18,589 nt of DNA from Bacteroidota bacterium (GCA_029558435.1 JAKQEZ010000398.1:1-18589); one strand, 5' to 3'; positions 6,300 to 15,898 are shown, counted from the first letter of the stretch. A program made the numbers and translations. Notes: generated by a model not told the origin, from the sequence alone.

Positions 6300-8165
6300 A
6301 TGGCAGAGGTTCAATACACAGAAGAAAACATACGCTCCCTCGATTGGAAGGAACACATCCGCTTACGTCCTGGTATGTATATCGGGAAATTGGGCGATGG
6401 TAGTTCGGCCGACGATGGTATTTACGTTCTCGTGAAAGAGGTTATCGATAACTGTATCGATGAATTTGTAATGGGAAATGGTAAAAAAATTGAAGTCAAA
6501 ATTAAAGACGGAAAAGTAGCAATACGCGATTATGGTCGTGGAATTCCATTAGGAAAAGTGGTTGAAGTCGTTTCAAAAATGAATACCGGAGGTAAATACG
6601 ACTCCAAAGCATTTAAAAAATCGGTTGGTTTGAACGGTGTTGGTACAAAAGCTGTAAACGCTCTTTCCAGTTTCTTTAAAGTCTATTCGGTTAGAGATGG
6701 ACAAAAAAAAGAAGTCGATTTTGACAGAGGAAATGTTGTAAAAGAATATGAACTTTCCGCTACTGACGAAAAAAATGGAACGTATGTGGAATTTATTCCC
6801 GACGAACAAATTTTTAGAAAATATAGCTTCAAAACAGCTTATTTAAATAAAATGATGTGGAATTATTGCTATCTCAATCGAGAATTGGCAATACATTTCA
6901 ACGGAGAACGCCTGCAATCTAAAAATGGATTGAAAGATTTGTTGGAAGACAACATGGACGGTGATCCACTCTACCCGATTATTCACCTAGAAGGCGAAGA
7001 TATTGAAGTAGCTTTTACACACGGACGCACCTATGGCGAGGATTACTATTCATTTGTGAACGGTCAAAACACCACACAAGGAGGTACACATCAAAGTGCT
7101 TTTAGAGAGTCAGTTGCAAAAGTGATACGTGATTTTTATGGTAAAAACTACGAAGCATCCGATATTCGTCAATCAATTGTTGCTGCAATTTCAGTAAAAG
7201 TTATTGAACCTGTTTTTGAATCGCAAACCAAGACAAAATTAGGTTCACAAGAAATTGAGCCCAACGGAAAATCTATGCGTGCTTTTGTCAACGATTTTTT
7301 AAAGGAAAAGCTAGACAATTACTTGCACCGCAATCCTGATATTGCTGAAGCTATTGAAAAGAAAATCAAACAATCGGAGCGTGAACGCAAAGAATTGTCG
7401 GGTATTCGAAAAATTGCACGCGACAGAGCTAAAAAAGCTTCATTACACAATAGAAAATTGCGCGATTGCCGTATTCATTTTACAGATTCTAAAGATGAAC
7501 GAGCAGATGAAACCACCTTGTTTATTACTGAGGGAGACTCGGCAAGTGGTTCCATTACAAAATCACGTGATGTGAATACACAAGCTGTATTTTCATTGCG
7601 TGGTAAACCGCTCAACTGTTATGGTTTGACCAAGAAAATAGTGTATGAAAACGAAGAATTCAACCTCTTGCAAGCTGCATTGGACATTGAAGAGGAGATG
7701 GAGAATTTACGTTTCAACAAGATCGTAATTGCTACCGATGCCGATGTGGATGGTATGCACATACGCATGTTGTTACTAACATTTTTCTTACAATTCTTCC
7801 CCGATTTAGTAAAACGCAACCATGTATATGTCTTGCAAACACCGCTTTTCCGAGTGCGCAATAAAAAAGAAACAATTTATTGCTATTCCGAAGAAGAGCG
7901 TATTGCAGCTATTGAAAAATTAGGACGAAATCCAGAAATCACACGATTTAAAGGGTTGGGAGAAATTTCGCCAGAAGAGTTCAAAAACTTTATAGGAGAA
8001 GACATGCGCTTAGAACCAGTTGTGTTGTCGAAAGACACTACCATTGAAACCATTTTGAGTTATTACATGGGCAAAAACACACAAGAACGCCAAGATTTTA
8101 TCATTGGCAACTTGCGTTCTGACGCTGCAATTGATGGTTTAAAAGAAGAGTTAGCAGTTGATTAA
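6300..8165 (+). CDS. parE: DNA topoisomerase IV subunit B (ATPase subunit)
   Basis: ParE binds and hydrolyses ATP to drive DNA strand passage by topoisomerase IV, which unlinks daughter chromosomes. The protein has 621 aa. The GHKL ATPase domain covers about 10-215, with catalytic Glu47 and Asn51 in [18 protein letters not shown] at 76-83 and the [14 protein letters not shown] lid at 110-123. The transducer domain follows to about 395 with the QTKTKLGS switch-loop lysine region at 309-316. The TOPRIM domain has EGDSA at 411-415 and the metal-binding DADVD at 480-484, then RFKGLGE at 549-555. All catalytic motifs are intact. The ATG at 6300 begins [11 protein letters not shown] and fits the family; an upstream frame at 6221 is not related. 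parC starts 21 bp after the stop, so the two form an operon. The ParE rather than GyrB call rests on size and pairing with a ParC-type A subunit. Confidence 0.94.
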   Translation: MAEVQYTEENIRSLDWKEHIRLRPGMYIGKLGDGSSADDGIYVLVKEVIDNCIDEFVMGNGKKIEVKIKDGKVAIRDYGRGIPLGKVVEVVSKMNTGGKYDSKAFKKSVGLNGVGTKAVNALSSFFKVYSVRDGQKKEVDFDRGNVVKEYELSATDEKNGTYVEFIPDEQIFRKYSFKTAYLNKMMWNYCYLNRELAIHFNGERLQSKNGLKDLLEDNMDGDPLYPIIHLEGEDIEVAFTHGRTYGEDYYSFVNGQNTTQGGTHQSAFRESVAKVIRDFYGKNYEASDIRQSIVAAISVKVIEPVFESQTKTKLGSQEIEPNGKSMRAFVNDFLKEKLDNYLHRNPDIAEAIEKKIKQSERERKELSGIRKIARDRAKKASLHNRKLRDCRIHFTDSKDERADETTLFITEGDSASGSITKSRDVNTQAVFSLRGKPLNCYGLTKKIVYENEEFNLLQAALDIEEEMENLRFNKIVIATDADVDGMHIRMLLLTFFLQFFPDLVKRNHVYVLQTPLFRVRNKKETIYCYSEEERIAAIEKLGRNPEITRFKGLGEISPEEFKNFIGEDMRLEPVVLSKDTTIETILSYYMGKNTQERQDFIIGNLRSDAAIDGLKEELAVD

Positions 8166-8186
8166 TAAAGCATCTATTTCAAATTT

Positions 8187-10925
8187 ATGATAGAAAACGA
8201 CGACGAATTAAACGAGAATTTCGATAACGAAGAAAACGAAGAAACTACTTCCAATGGAGGAGAAAACACCAATTTTGGTAACCTACACCAACATGAAGAG
8301 GATACCGAAGGAGGTTCTATCATTCCTGTTAGTGGATTATACGAAAACTGGTTCTTAGACTACGCTTCCTACGTTATTCTTGAACGTGCTGTTCCTTCTG
8401 TTCACGATGGTTTCAAACCGGTGCAGCGAAGAATTTTGCATTCCATGAAAGAAATGGATGACGGTCGCTACAACAAAGTTGCCAACATTATTGGTAACAC
8501 CATGAAATACCACCCTCACGGTGATGCTTCTATTGGCGATGCGTTGGTGCAATTGGGTCAAAAAGACTTGTTAATTGATTGCCAAGGAAACTGGGGAAAC
8601 ACATTAACTGGTGACGGTGCTGCAGCTCCACGTTATATTGAAGCACGTTTAACAAAATTTGCTAATCACGTTGTTTTTAATCCTAAAACTACCAATTGGC
8701 TAAAAAGCTATGACGGGAGAAACGATGAACCCGAACAATTACCTGTTAAATTCCCCTTGCTTTTGGCTCAAGGTGCCGAAGGAATTGCTGTTGGGATGGC
8801 GTGTAAAATTTTACCACACAATTTTATAGAACTAATTGACCAATCCATCAACCATTTAAGAGGAAAACGCGTTGAGATTTTTCCAGATTTTCCCAATGGT
8901 GGTATGGCCGATTTTTCTAATTACAACGATGGGTTGAGAGGAGGAAAAGTTAGACTTAGAGCAAAGATTAAAAAGGAAGACTCTAAGACACTGATAATAA
9001 ATGAGATTCCAGTCGGAACAACTACCTCGTTAATTGATTCTATTCTAAAGGCAAACGACAAAGGAAAGATAAAAATCAAAAAAATTGAGGACAACACGGC
9101 TGCTAATGTTGAAATCATTATTCACCTTGCTCCAGGCGTATCTCCCGATAAAACCATAGATGCGCTGTATGCTTTTACAGATTGTGAAGTTTCTATTTCT
9201 CCTAATGCTTCGGTAATTGATGGCGACAAACCACGTTTTATTGGAGTGAGCGAAATATTGAAAATCAACACCAACAACACGGTTGATTTATTGCGTAAGG
9301 AATTGGAAATACGCCTAGATGAATTACAACGTCAATGGCATTTCTCAACCTTGGAAAAGATATTCATCAACAATGAAATGTACATTGATTTCAAGCATTA
9401 TTCTGACAAAGAATCGTTGTTTGCTTATTTGTACAAATCGTTTGAGCCGTTCAAAAAACAATTGATTCGCGAAATTGTAGATGAAGATTTGCAAAAACTA
9501 ACGCAAATTCCTATGATTCGTATTACCCGTTTCGATGCTTCAAAAGCAGATGATTTGATTGCTAAAATTGAAGCCGAAATGGAAGAAATCAAAAACAATT
9601 TGGATAATTTGATTGAATACGCCATTGAGTATTACAAAGATTTGAAAAAACGTTTTGGCGAAGGAAGAGAACGCAAAACAGAAATAAAAACGTTTGATTC
9701 TATCAATGCTACCAAAGTAATTATTGCCAACAGAAAACTTTATGTGGATTACGACGAAGGATTTGTGGGTTATGGCTTGAAAAAAGCAGAATACATCTCG
9801 GATTGTTCTGAAATTGACGATGTGATTATCTTCTTTGCTTCGGGTAAAATGATGGTTTCAAAAGTCAGTGAAAAGAAATTTGTAGGCAAAGGAATTGTGT
9901 ATGCCAATGTTTGGAAAAAAGGCGACAAACGCACCATTTATCACATGATTTACCAAGATGGAATTGGTGGAGCTACCATGATGAAACGCTTTACAGTTGA
10001 TTCCATAACACGTGATACAGAATATGACTTGACACGTGGTGTTAAAGGTTCCAAAATGTTGTATTTCTCTGTGCATCCAAATGGAGAAAGAGAAATTGTA
10101 ACCGTTATGTTGCGCCCACGACCACACATCAAACGTTTGCGTTTTGATATTGACTTTGGCGCATTGCTCATTAAAGGTAGAAGTGCTGCGGGTAACCGTG
10201 TAACAAAAGAAATTGTTCAAAAAATCGTTCAAAAAGAAGTGGGAGGTTCTACCCTTGCGGCTCGTAAGATTTGGTACGACACAATTGTTGGTCGATTAAA
10301 CGATGAAGGGCGTGGAACATTCTTGGGGCAATTCAAAGGCAACGATAAAATTCTAACCTTGTATAAAAATGGTGAGTACCGTTTGTCTAGTTTTGACTTG
10401 GCAACCCATTTTGACGAGGATATGATGCACATCGAAAAGTGGCATCCAGAACGTCCCATTTCAGCAGTTTATTACGATGCCGAAAAAGATATGCATTTTG
10501 TTAAACGTTTCTTGTGCGAAGTAACGATGGACAAGCGTGTTTCATTCATCAGCGAAAGTGAAGGTTCGTTGTTGGATATCGCAACCACGGCATATCGTCC
10601 AAAAGCACGTGTTGTTTACAATAAATTGTTAAAAGCAACTAAAAATCTTCCAGACACCATCATTGAATTAGCTGATTTTATAGAAGTTAAGGGAATGAAA
10701 GCGCAAGGAAACCAATTGACAAAATTAAAAGTTAAAGAGGTGTTGATTGAAATTCCTGAAGGTGGCGAAGAACCGTGGCCAGAAGCCAATAATGATGTTG
10801 CTGCATCAACAACAGAAAATGAAAATTTGGAATTGGATAACGACAGTAATGACGGTGAAGCTCCAACAATGGAATGGGATTTGACAAAAGACGAGGACGA
10901 TAATCAACCAAGTTTGTTTGAATAA
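8187..10925 (+). CDS. parC: DNA topoisomerase IV subunit A (DNA-cleaving subunit)
   Basis: ParC cuts and rejoins the gate DNA segment and, with ParE, decatenates chromosomes. The protein has 912 aa. A very acidic N-terminal extension (about 1-45, rich in Glu, Asp and Asn) precedes the conserved core that begins at SGLYENWFLDYASYVI. The active-site Tyr150 lies in AAAPRYIEARL. Winged-helix, tower and coiled-coil parts extend to about residue 500, and a beta-pinwheel-like C-terminal domain covers about 510-850. The gyrase-specific GyrA box (QRRGGKG) is not seen, which supports topoisomerase IV over gyrase. An acidic tail (about 855-912) ends in QPSLFE at 907-912, which resembles a beta-clamp-binding peptide. 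The gene is 21 bp after parE. Its stop is 2 bp from the stop of the convergent minus-strand gene, and no terminator hairpin is visible between them. Confidence 0.94.
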   Translation: MIENDDELNENFDNEENEETTSNGGENTNFGNLHQHEEDTEGGSIIPVSGLYENWFLDYASYVILERAVPSVHDGFKPVQRRILHSMKEMDDGRYNKVANIIGNTMKYHPHGDASIGDALVQLGQKDLLIDCQGNWGNTLTGDGAAAPRYIEARLTKFANHVVFNPKTTNWLKSYDGRNDEPEQLPVKFPLLLAQGAEGIAVGMACKILPHNFIELIDQSINHLRGKRVEIFPDFPNGGMADFSNYNDGLRGGKVRLRAKIKKEDSKTLIINEIPVGTTTSLIDSILKANDKGKIKIKKIEDNTAANVEIIIHLAPGVSPDKTIDALYAFTDCEVSISPNASVIDGDKPRFIGVSEILKINTNNTVDLLRKELEIRLDELQRQWHFSTLEKIFINNEMYIDFKHYSDKESLFAYLYKSFEPFKKQLIREIVDEDLQKLTQIPMIRITRFDASKADDLIAKIEAEMEEIKNNLDNLIEYAIEYYKDLKKRFGEGRERKTEIKTFDSINATKVIIANRKLYVDYDEGFVGYGLKKAEYISDCSEIDDVIIFFASGKMMVSKVSEKKFVGKGIVYANVWKKGDKRTIYHMIYQDGIGGATMMKRFTVDSITRDTEYDLTRGVKGSKMLYFSVHPNGEREIVTVMLRPRPHIKRLRFDIDFGALLIKGRSAAGNRVTKEIVQKIVQKEVGGSTLAARKIWYDTIVGRLNDEGRGTFLGQFKGNDKILTLYKNGEYRLSSFDLATHFDEDMMHIEKWHPERPISAVYYDAEKDMHFVKRFLCEVTMDKRVSFISESEGSLLDIATTAYRPKARVVYNKLLKATKNLPDTIIELADFIEVKGMKAQGNQLTKLKVKEVLIEIPEGGEEPWPEANNDVAASTTENENLELDNDSNDGEAPTMEWDLTKDEDDNQPSLFE

Positions 10926-10927
10926 AC

Positions 10928-13030
10928 CTAGAATTTTAAACGCAATTGTAGGGTTAAATCTTGTTTGTGATTGCCTTTAATTTCTTCGGGTCCAGAACCT
11001 AAAGTTTTGCGATTGTTGTACAAAAACAACCCGTATCTTGCCCAAATGTCAAGGTTTTTGAATACACGCACTCTAAACAACAAGTAGGCGCGACTTCCTT
11101 GGTAATAGTAAGCTGGAATTGAATACACATAAAGTGCATTTGCTTCAAACGAGTAAATTCTAGAGTCGTAACTATCGGTATCAAACATGGCATAGCGCAA
11201 AGCTATTTCAAAAGGTAATTTTTTAGGATTATAGACAACATCTTGGGTAAACAAAATTCCATCTTCTGGTTTGTTGCTTGGTCGGTTAATGGTTACATAC
11301 TCTACCCTACTTTTGAGCGTAAAATCTTCCGAAACTTTGTAGGTAACGTTCAATCGGTAATTGCGTTGATATACATCTTCTATTCCTATGATAGTTCCAT
11401 CCGAATTGCGGCTATTTTTTTGACGCAAGTGTTGGCGAAAACGTGCATATATCTCCAACGATTTAGAAGGTTTAAAAGTAGGTTGAATCAACAAATCATG
11501 ACCATAACTAGGTTGATTTACTTGGTATTTCATCCATGGAAATTTGTAATAATCAAAATACATGTTGATGCCAAATGTTTTGGTTATTCCTACGCTCAAT
11601 CCCATGTATAAACCACTTTCATTGGTTGCATTTTCGGTTCTTCCTGATGCTGCAAAAGCGGTATTGTAAAACGTACTATAACCTCGTTGATAATGACGGT
11701 AAACAAGACTCATTGAAACACGCGAATGCAATGCCATCACCACTCCGTGCAATGTTGCCCAGCTGTTGGAATGTGTAACATAACTCACCTCGCCAAAAAA
11801 GTTGAAATTGCGAATCACATAATTGTAATCCACCGAAATGGAAGTAGTATTTTTTCCTCTAAAATCAAATTGATTGTAAGGTTCTACTGGTTTTACATAG
11901 GGTTTGTTGTACCCCCAATTCACTGCTGCCGCACCAATGTGCAAGTTTTTATGATTGTAACGAAAGTTAGCTCCATAAATGATTTCGGTTAATGAGCCTT
12001 TTCTACTAATTTCAGAGTTAGTACGGTGAAAACCAGTTGTATTGATACTTGAAACGGTTTCTTCGGGTACAAAAAAATCAGAATCATCGGTTGAAGACGT
12101 GTCAACTGTTGTGGTTGCACCATCTACCGTTTTTACAGAACCAAATAGGGTGAGTGAAAAATCTTTGTAGCCCAAATCAACCCCTGCTCCTCTTAAAAAT
12201 CGATTTTCATCCACCGAAGTATAGGGTTTTAATGGTATGGCGCTTTTCTTCGTGTTCACCACATCGGCTGTTTTACCAAAAGCATATCCCGTCCACATGT
12301 TTAAACCCTGACCAATTTGTGTTTGAAAATCGCCAATGGCAACAGCACGCAAGTATTTTCCGCCTTTGTAAAAAGCATGTGCCGAATAAAAATCAAATCC
12401 TTGTTTTTGAGAACCTTTAAAAAATTGCTCGCCCGGATCTTTTTCAGCTGTTAAACCAATGCTGATGTTGGTTCGATACGAATAACGAAAACGGGTATAA
12501 TATTTATCGGGATTGCCGTGATAATACGAATTACTGGCTTTTAAAACAGAATCATTGGGTGCTTGATAGCCTTTTTTTGCTTCTAAAACGCGTTGATAAC
12601 GTGCATACCACTCAAATTTTCCTCGCTTGATGGCTTCTTTAAATGAAACGTGCAATTGGTCGGTGCGATCCTCCACTCTCACAAAAGGCAACACCAAATA
12701 AATGGTTTCCAAACTCCAAAACTCCAAACTTTGCAACTCGTAGATGTTAATCAACTTGCCGAATTTTTGGCGGTGCAACAACAAATCATTGACTTGTATA
12801 TCGGTTAACAAATTCAATTCTTCCAAATCTTCTTTGGTACAGTTGTTTAAATTCAACGGGTTATCATATCGAAAATAAAGTGTTTGAATCACATCGGTCA
12901 AATCCAATTCTTCGGTTTCTAACTGTTCTGAAATAAACTCAATGCGTTGTTGCACAATACTTTCTTTGTCTTGCCCCCAAACAGAAAAGACACTAAAAAA
13001 CATTATGAACGCAATGAATTTAATCCACAT
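10928..13030 (-). CDS. Outer-membrane protein with N-terminal helix-hairpin-helix domain and beta-barrel
   Basis: A 700-aa exported protein with no firm functional assignment. Residues 1-19 form a signal peptide (hydrophobic core followed by SVWG, then QDKES). Residues about 59-117 form a helix-hairpin-helix module (LNLNNCTKEDLEELNLL, KLINIYELQSL) of the ComEA-like kind, which usually binds DNA without sequence specificity. The remaining 580 residues show alternating polar and aromatic strands with many Tyr and Phe, turns rich in Gly and Asn, and end in LTLQLRLKF with a C-terminal Phe, all typical of outer-membrane beta-barrels. The start codon overlaps the 3' end of the upstream PorV-like gene by 11 bp, so the two are translationally linked. 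Similar HHH-plus-barrel proteins exist in Bacteroidetes as uncharacterised proteins. A role in DNA uptake is imaginable but unsupported; HHH modules can also bind protein. Confidence 0.78.
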   Translation of the reverse strand: MWIKFIAFIMFFSVFSVWGQDKESIVQQRIEFISEQLETEELDLTDVIQTLYFRYDNPLNLNNCTKEDLEELNLLTDIQVNDLLLHRQKFGKLINIYELQSLEFWSLETIYLVLPFVRVEDRTDQLHVSFKEAIKRGKFEWYARYQRVLEAKKGYQAPNDSVLKASNSYYHGNPDKYYTRFRYSYRTNISIGLTAEKDPGEQFFKGSQKQGFDFYSAHAFYKGGKYLRAVAIGDFQTQIGQGLNMWTGYAFGKTADVVNTKKSAIPLKPYTSVDENRFLRGAGVDLGYKDFSLTLFGSVKTVDGATTTVDTSSTDDSDFFVPEETVSSINTTGFHRTNSEISRKGSLTEIIYGANFRYNHKNLHIGAAAVNWGYNKPYVKPVEPYNQFDFRGKNTTSISVDYNYVIRNFNFFGEVSYVTHSNSWATLHGVVMALHSRVSMSLVYRHYQRGYSTFYNTAFAASGRTENATNESGLYMGLSVGITKTFGINMYFDYYKFPWMKYQVNQPSYGHDLLIQPTFKPSKSLEIYARFRQHLRQKNSRNSDGTIIGIEDVYQRNYRLNVTYKVSEDFTLKSRVEYVTINRPSNKPEDGILFTQDVVYNPKKLPFEIALRYAMFDTDSYDSRIYSFEANALYVYSIPAYYYQGSRAYLLFRVRVFKNLDIWARYGLFLYNNRKTLGSGPEEIKGNHKQDLTLQLRLKF

Positions 13031-13847
13031 GTTGTTTTTTGTTTGCAGAATAAGTGATTGAAATGTTAGGCGACCAACCCAAGACGTTGTGGTAGGCAGA
13101 ACCTATATCAAACGAAACCACTTTCCATTTGTATCCAAATCCAAACGTTATTTCTAACGGAGCACTTGCAACACCTGCGCGTATAAAGAAATTCTTAAAC
13201 GGTTCGTATTCTACCGCACCTTTGATTTTAACTTTATCCACAATTGTTTTAGAGCCTTCTAATAAAAACAAGACTTTATTGGCTAATAAATAACTCATTC
13301 CCAACCTAAAATGCGTAGCAAAACGTTCATTTTGGTAAGAATTTAATTTCGTTGCTCCGACATTAAGAACACTAAAACCCAAACGCCAATTGTCGGTTAA
13401 CAATGCTTGCAAGCCAATTTCACCCGTCACCGTGTTTTTATTGCCATAATTGGAATTCAATTGCAAACCTTGGTAATTAATTTGCACACCTGCATAGAAA
13501 CGTTTGGCCAATTTTAAGCTGTAACCAACTCCTACGCGTTGCGTTCGAAACAATTTATAGCCGTAAAATTGTCCACCAACAGAAATAACACCATATTTTA
13601 AAGGGTGTGCATAAGCAATTCCTTGACTTTGAAATTCTTTAAGTAAAAAACGATTTTCGTAACTTATACCAACTGTTGGACTGGTTATTTCGCCTAAAGC
13701 ACCAGGATTGTGATGATAGGCCCAAGCATCTACCAGCGTTACCGAAGCATTTGCCAAAGCGTTGGAGCGAGAACCAACAGGAACCCAACCTTGCGAAAAT
13801 ACGATAGATTGCAAAAGAAGCGTAGTAAACAGAAGTATAATTTTCAT
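13020..13847 (-). CDS. PorV/FadL-like outer-membrane beta-barrel protein
   Basis: A 275-aa exported protein. Residues 1-18 are a signal peptide (MKIILLFTTLLLQSIVFS, then QG). The mature start, SRSNALANASVTLVDAWAYHHNPGALGE, resembles the N-terminus of the PorV/PorQ/FadL-like barrel group, in which a 'gaR..amGga.va..d......NPAgL' pattern marks the periplasmic hatch. The rest is a series of amphipathic strands with alternating hydrophobic residues and Gly or aromatic turns. PorV is a type IX secretion component, but this protein is shorter than PorV or PorQ and I cannot assign it to secretion. It overlaps by 11 bp the HHH-barrel gene downstream, which argues that the two products work together in the outer membrane. 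A good promoter lies upstream at 13869-13903. Confidence 0.75.
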   Translation of the reverse strand: MKIILLFTTLLLQSIVFSQGWVPVGSRSNALANASVTLVDAWAYHHNPGALGEITSPTVGISYENRFLLKEFQSQGIAYAHPLKYGVISVGGQFYGYKLFRTQRVGVGYSLKLAKRFYAGVQINYQGLQLNSNYGNKNTVTGEIGLQALLTDNWRLGFSVLNVGATKLNSYQNERFATHFRLGMSYLLANKVLFLLEGSKTIVDKVKIKGAVEYEPFKNFFIRAGVASAPLEITFGFGYKWKVVSFDIGSAYHNVLGWSPNISITYSANKKQHVD

Positions 13848-13868
13848 TTAGTTCTTTTCTATTTCTTA

Positions 13869-13903
13869 CAAATCTATAAAAAAAGCAATATCAACTTAAC
13901 AAA
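13869..13903 (-). promoter_or_regulatory. Bacteroidetes-type promoter for the outer-membrane pair
   Basis: On the minus strand TTTG (13903-13900) and TAGATTTG (13876-13869) are 23 bases apart, both exact matches to the -33/-7 consensus. The leader would be about 15 bases. It drives the PorV-like and HHH-barrel genes. Confidence 0.65.
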
Positions 13904-13988
13904 CGCTAAAGTTTATTTATTCTCATCAATTGTTTATAAGTCTGAAAAATAGTCGAAAAAACGATTTATTTATCATTTTTTATTTTTA

Positions 13989-13996
13989 TATATTTG
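13989..13996 (+). promoter_or_regulatory. -7 promoter element for the M1 peptidase gene
   Basis: TATATTTG is an exact match to TAnnTTTG. The region 19-23 bases upstream has only TTTA-like sequence, so the -33 element is weak. Transcription would start near 14003, which leaves a leader of about 12 bases before the ATG at 14015 and excludes a TTG start at 13994. Confidence 0.55.
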
Positions 13997-14014
13997 GCAA
14001 CTTTAATTTTAAAC

Positions 14015-15898
14015 ATGTTTCAAAAAGTAAAATACATTGTTTATTCATTGATGGTTGCGCCTTTTGTTTTAGCATCTTGCACAACATCTGAAAATAATCA
14101 AACCAATCATAAAGTACATGTGGCACGAGTGGGCGACATACATTCGTATGCCAATTTGGATAAAATTAGAACCAAACATTTGCATTTAGAACTCGATGTC
14201 AATTTTCCGAATAAAACTATTTATGGCATTGCTCGACACCAAATGGAGCGATTGAAAAAAACCGATACTGCCATTTTTGACATTAAATACCTGAATATCC
14301 AAAAAGTTACAACAGGAAAAGGCAATGAAAAAGATGCCGATTATGTGATTGGTGAAACCGATTCTATTTTAGGAGCCCCCTTGCTAGTTGCCATTGATTC
14401 TACTGTAGAATACATCAACATTTACTATAAAACAACCGAAAAAACGGAAGCATTGGATTGGTTGGATCCTGAATTGACAGAAGGAAAAAAACATCCTTTC
14501 TTATACTCGCAAGGCGAAAGTATTTTGACACGTACTTGGCTTCCTGTTCAAGATAGTCCTGAAAACAGAATTACCTATTCTGCGGATGTCAAAGTACCAA
14601 AAGAATATTTGGCCATCATGAGTGCCGAAAATCCACAAAAGAATAACAAAACTGGTTTGTATCATTTTGAAATGAAGCAACCTATACCTGCTTATTTAAT
14701 TGCACTTGCTGTTGGTAACATAGAATTTAAAAGTATAGGCGAAAATTGTGGGGTGTATTCAGAACCTGAATTATTGGATGCTTGTGCCAATGAGATGGTG
14801 GATTTACCAAAAATGATTCAAGCCGCTGAAAATCAATTTGGAAAATACCAATGGGGACGATACGATGTGGTAGTTCTTCCCTATTCTTTTCCGTTTGGAG
14901 GAATGGAAAATCCACGTTTAACGTTTGCAAATCCAACGCTAATAACTGGTGATAGATCATTGGTAACAGTTATTGCACACGAATTAGCACATTCATGGTC
15001 GGGCAATTTGGTTACCAACGCTTCGTGGGAAGATTTTTGGTTAAACGAAGGGTTTACCGTTTATTTGGAAAACCGCATAATGGAGCAACTTTATGGAAAA
15101 GATGTTGCAGACATTCTAGCGGTGATTGAATACCAAGAATTACAACGTTCACTTAAAAAAACAGACGAAAAAGACACACATTTAAAGTTGAATTTAGAAA
15201 GTAGAAGTCCCGACGATGCAATGACGGATATTGCCTACATCAAAGGAGCATACTTCTTGCGCACTTTGGAACAAACCTTTGGACGTCAAAAATTTGATAA
15301 ATTCCTCAACAGTTACTTCAAACATTTTTCATTCAAAACGCTTACTACAGAAGATTTTGTAGCGTATTTAGAAGAAAATTTAATTCGCCCCAACAAAGTT
15401 GATTTTAATGTAGAAGAATGGATTTATAGCCCACAAATTCCTCAAAACTGTATTCAAATTACTTCAAAACGATTGAATAAAGTGAATTTATTGGCCGAAG
15501 AAGTTGGGAAAGGAAACATTAAAAAATTGAAAAAATTTCAGCTAAATACCCTCACAACCCAAGAATGGATGTCGTTTATTCGCAACTTACCAATGGAAGT
15601 GAGTGCTAAAACAATGAAACAAATTGACGAGCAATTGAATTTCAAAGGCTGCAATAATTCCGAAATCATGTGTGAGTGGTATTTATTAGCTATTAAACGA
15701 GGTTATACATTGGCGCAACCTAACATGGAAAAATTCTTACGTAAAACTGGACGTATGAAATACATCGAACCTATTTACGAGGAATTGTACCACAGTCGTT
15801 ACTCTGGAGATAAAGATTTGGCACTAAAAATTTATGCAACGGCAAAAAGCAATTATCATCCGTTGGCTAGAATTGGCGTAGAATCGTTGATGAAATAA
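14015..15898 (+). CDS. M1 family metallo-aminopeptidase, lipoprotein, leukotriene A4 hydrolase-like
   Basis: A 627-aa zinc aminopeptidase that removes N-terminal residues from peptides, probably in the periplasm or on the outer membrane. The start at ATG 14015 gives MFQKVKYIVYSLMVAPFVLASC, a lipoprotein signal peptide whose lipobox VLASC puts the lipidated Cys at 22. An in-frame TTG at 13994 would add seven residues but lies inside the -7 promoter motif. The N-terminal beta domain (about 35-245) includes RTWLPVQDSPENRITYSA. The catalytic domain has GGMEN at 295-299 and HELAH at 322-326 with the third zinc ligand Glu345 in NEGFTVYLE; the proton-donor Tyr is probably in IAYIKG. A helical C-terminal LTA4H-type domain follows from about 465. 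Similarity to LTA4H is clear in GGMENPRLTFANPTL. Epoxide hydrolase activity should not be assumed. The last 43 bp overlap lysA on the opposite strand. Confidence 0.92.
   Translation: MFQKVKYIVYSLMVAPFVLASCTTSENNQTNHKVHVARVGDIHSYANLDKIRTKHLHLELDVNFPNKTIYGIARHQMERLKKTDTAIFDIKYLNIQKVTTGKGNEKDADYVIGETDSILGAPLLVAIDSTVEYINIYYKTTEKTEALDWLDPELTEGKKHPFLYSQGESILTRTWLPVQDSPENRITYSADVKVPKEYLAIMSAENPQKNNKTGLYHFEMKQPIPAYLIALAVGNIEFKSIGENCGVYSEPELLDACANEMVDLPKMIQAAENQFGKYQWGRYDVVVLPYSFPFGGMENPRLTFANPTLITGDRSLVTVIAHELAHSWSGNLVTNASWEDFWLNEGFTVYLENRIMEQLYGKDVADILAVIEYQELQRSLKKTDEKDTHLKLNLESRSPDDAMTDIAYIKGAYFLRTLEQTFGRQKFDKFLNSYFKHFSFKTLTTEDFVAYLEENLIRPNKVDFNVEEWIYSPQIPQNCIQITSKRLNKVNLLAEEVGKGNIKKLKKFQLNTLTTQEWMSFIRNLPMEVSAKTMKQIDEQLNFKGCNNSEIMCEWYLLAIKRGYTLAQPNMEKFLRKTGRMKYIEPIYEELYHSRYSGDKDLALKIYATAKSNYHPLARIGVESLMK

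Noticed and set aside
6221..6403. Open frame starting at GTG 6221 and running into parE
   Set aside because: It is out of frame with parE, overlaps its conserved N-terminus, and starts within a leader hairpin arm.
9858..10232. Antisense frame of 124 codons inside parC
   Set aside because: It lies wholly opposite the conserved beta-pinwheel region of parC, and its Cys-, His- and Phe-rich composition is typical of a reversed coding strand.
11243..11992. Plus-strand frames opposite the HHH-barrel gene
   Set aside because: They are short overlapping frames opposite a convincing gene, with no start signals or recognisable domains.
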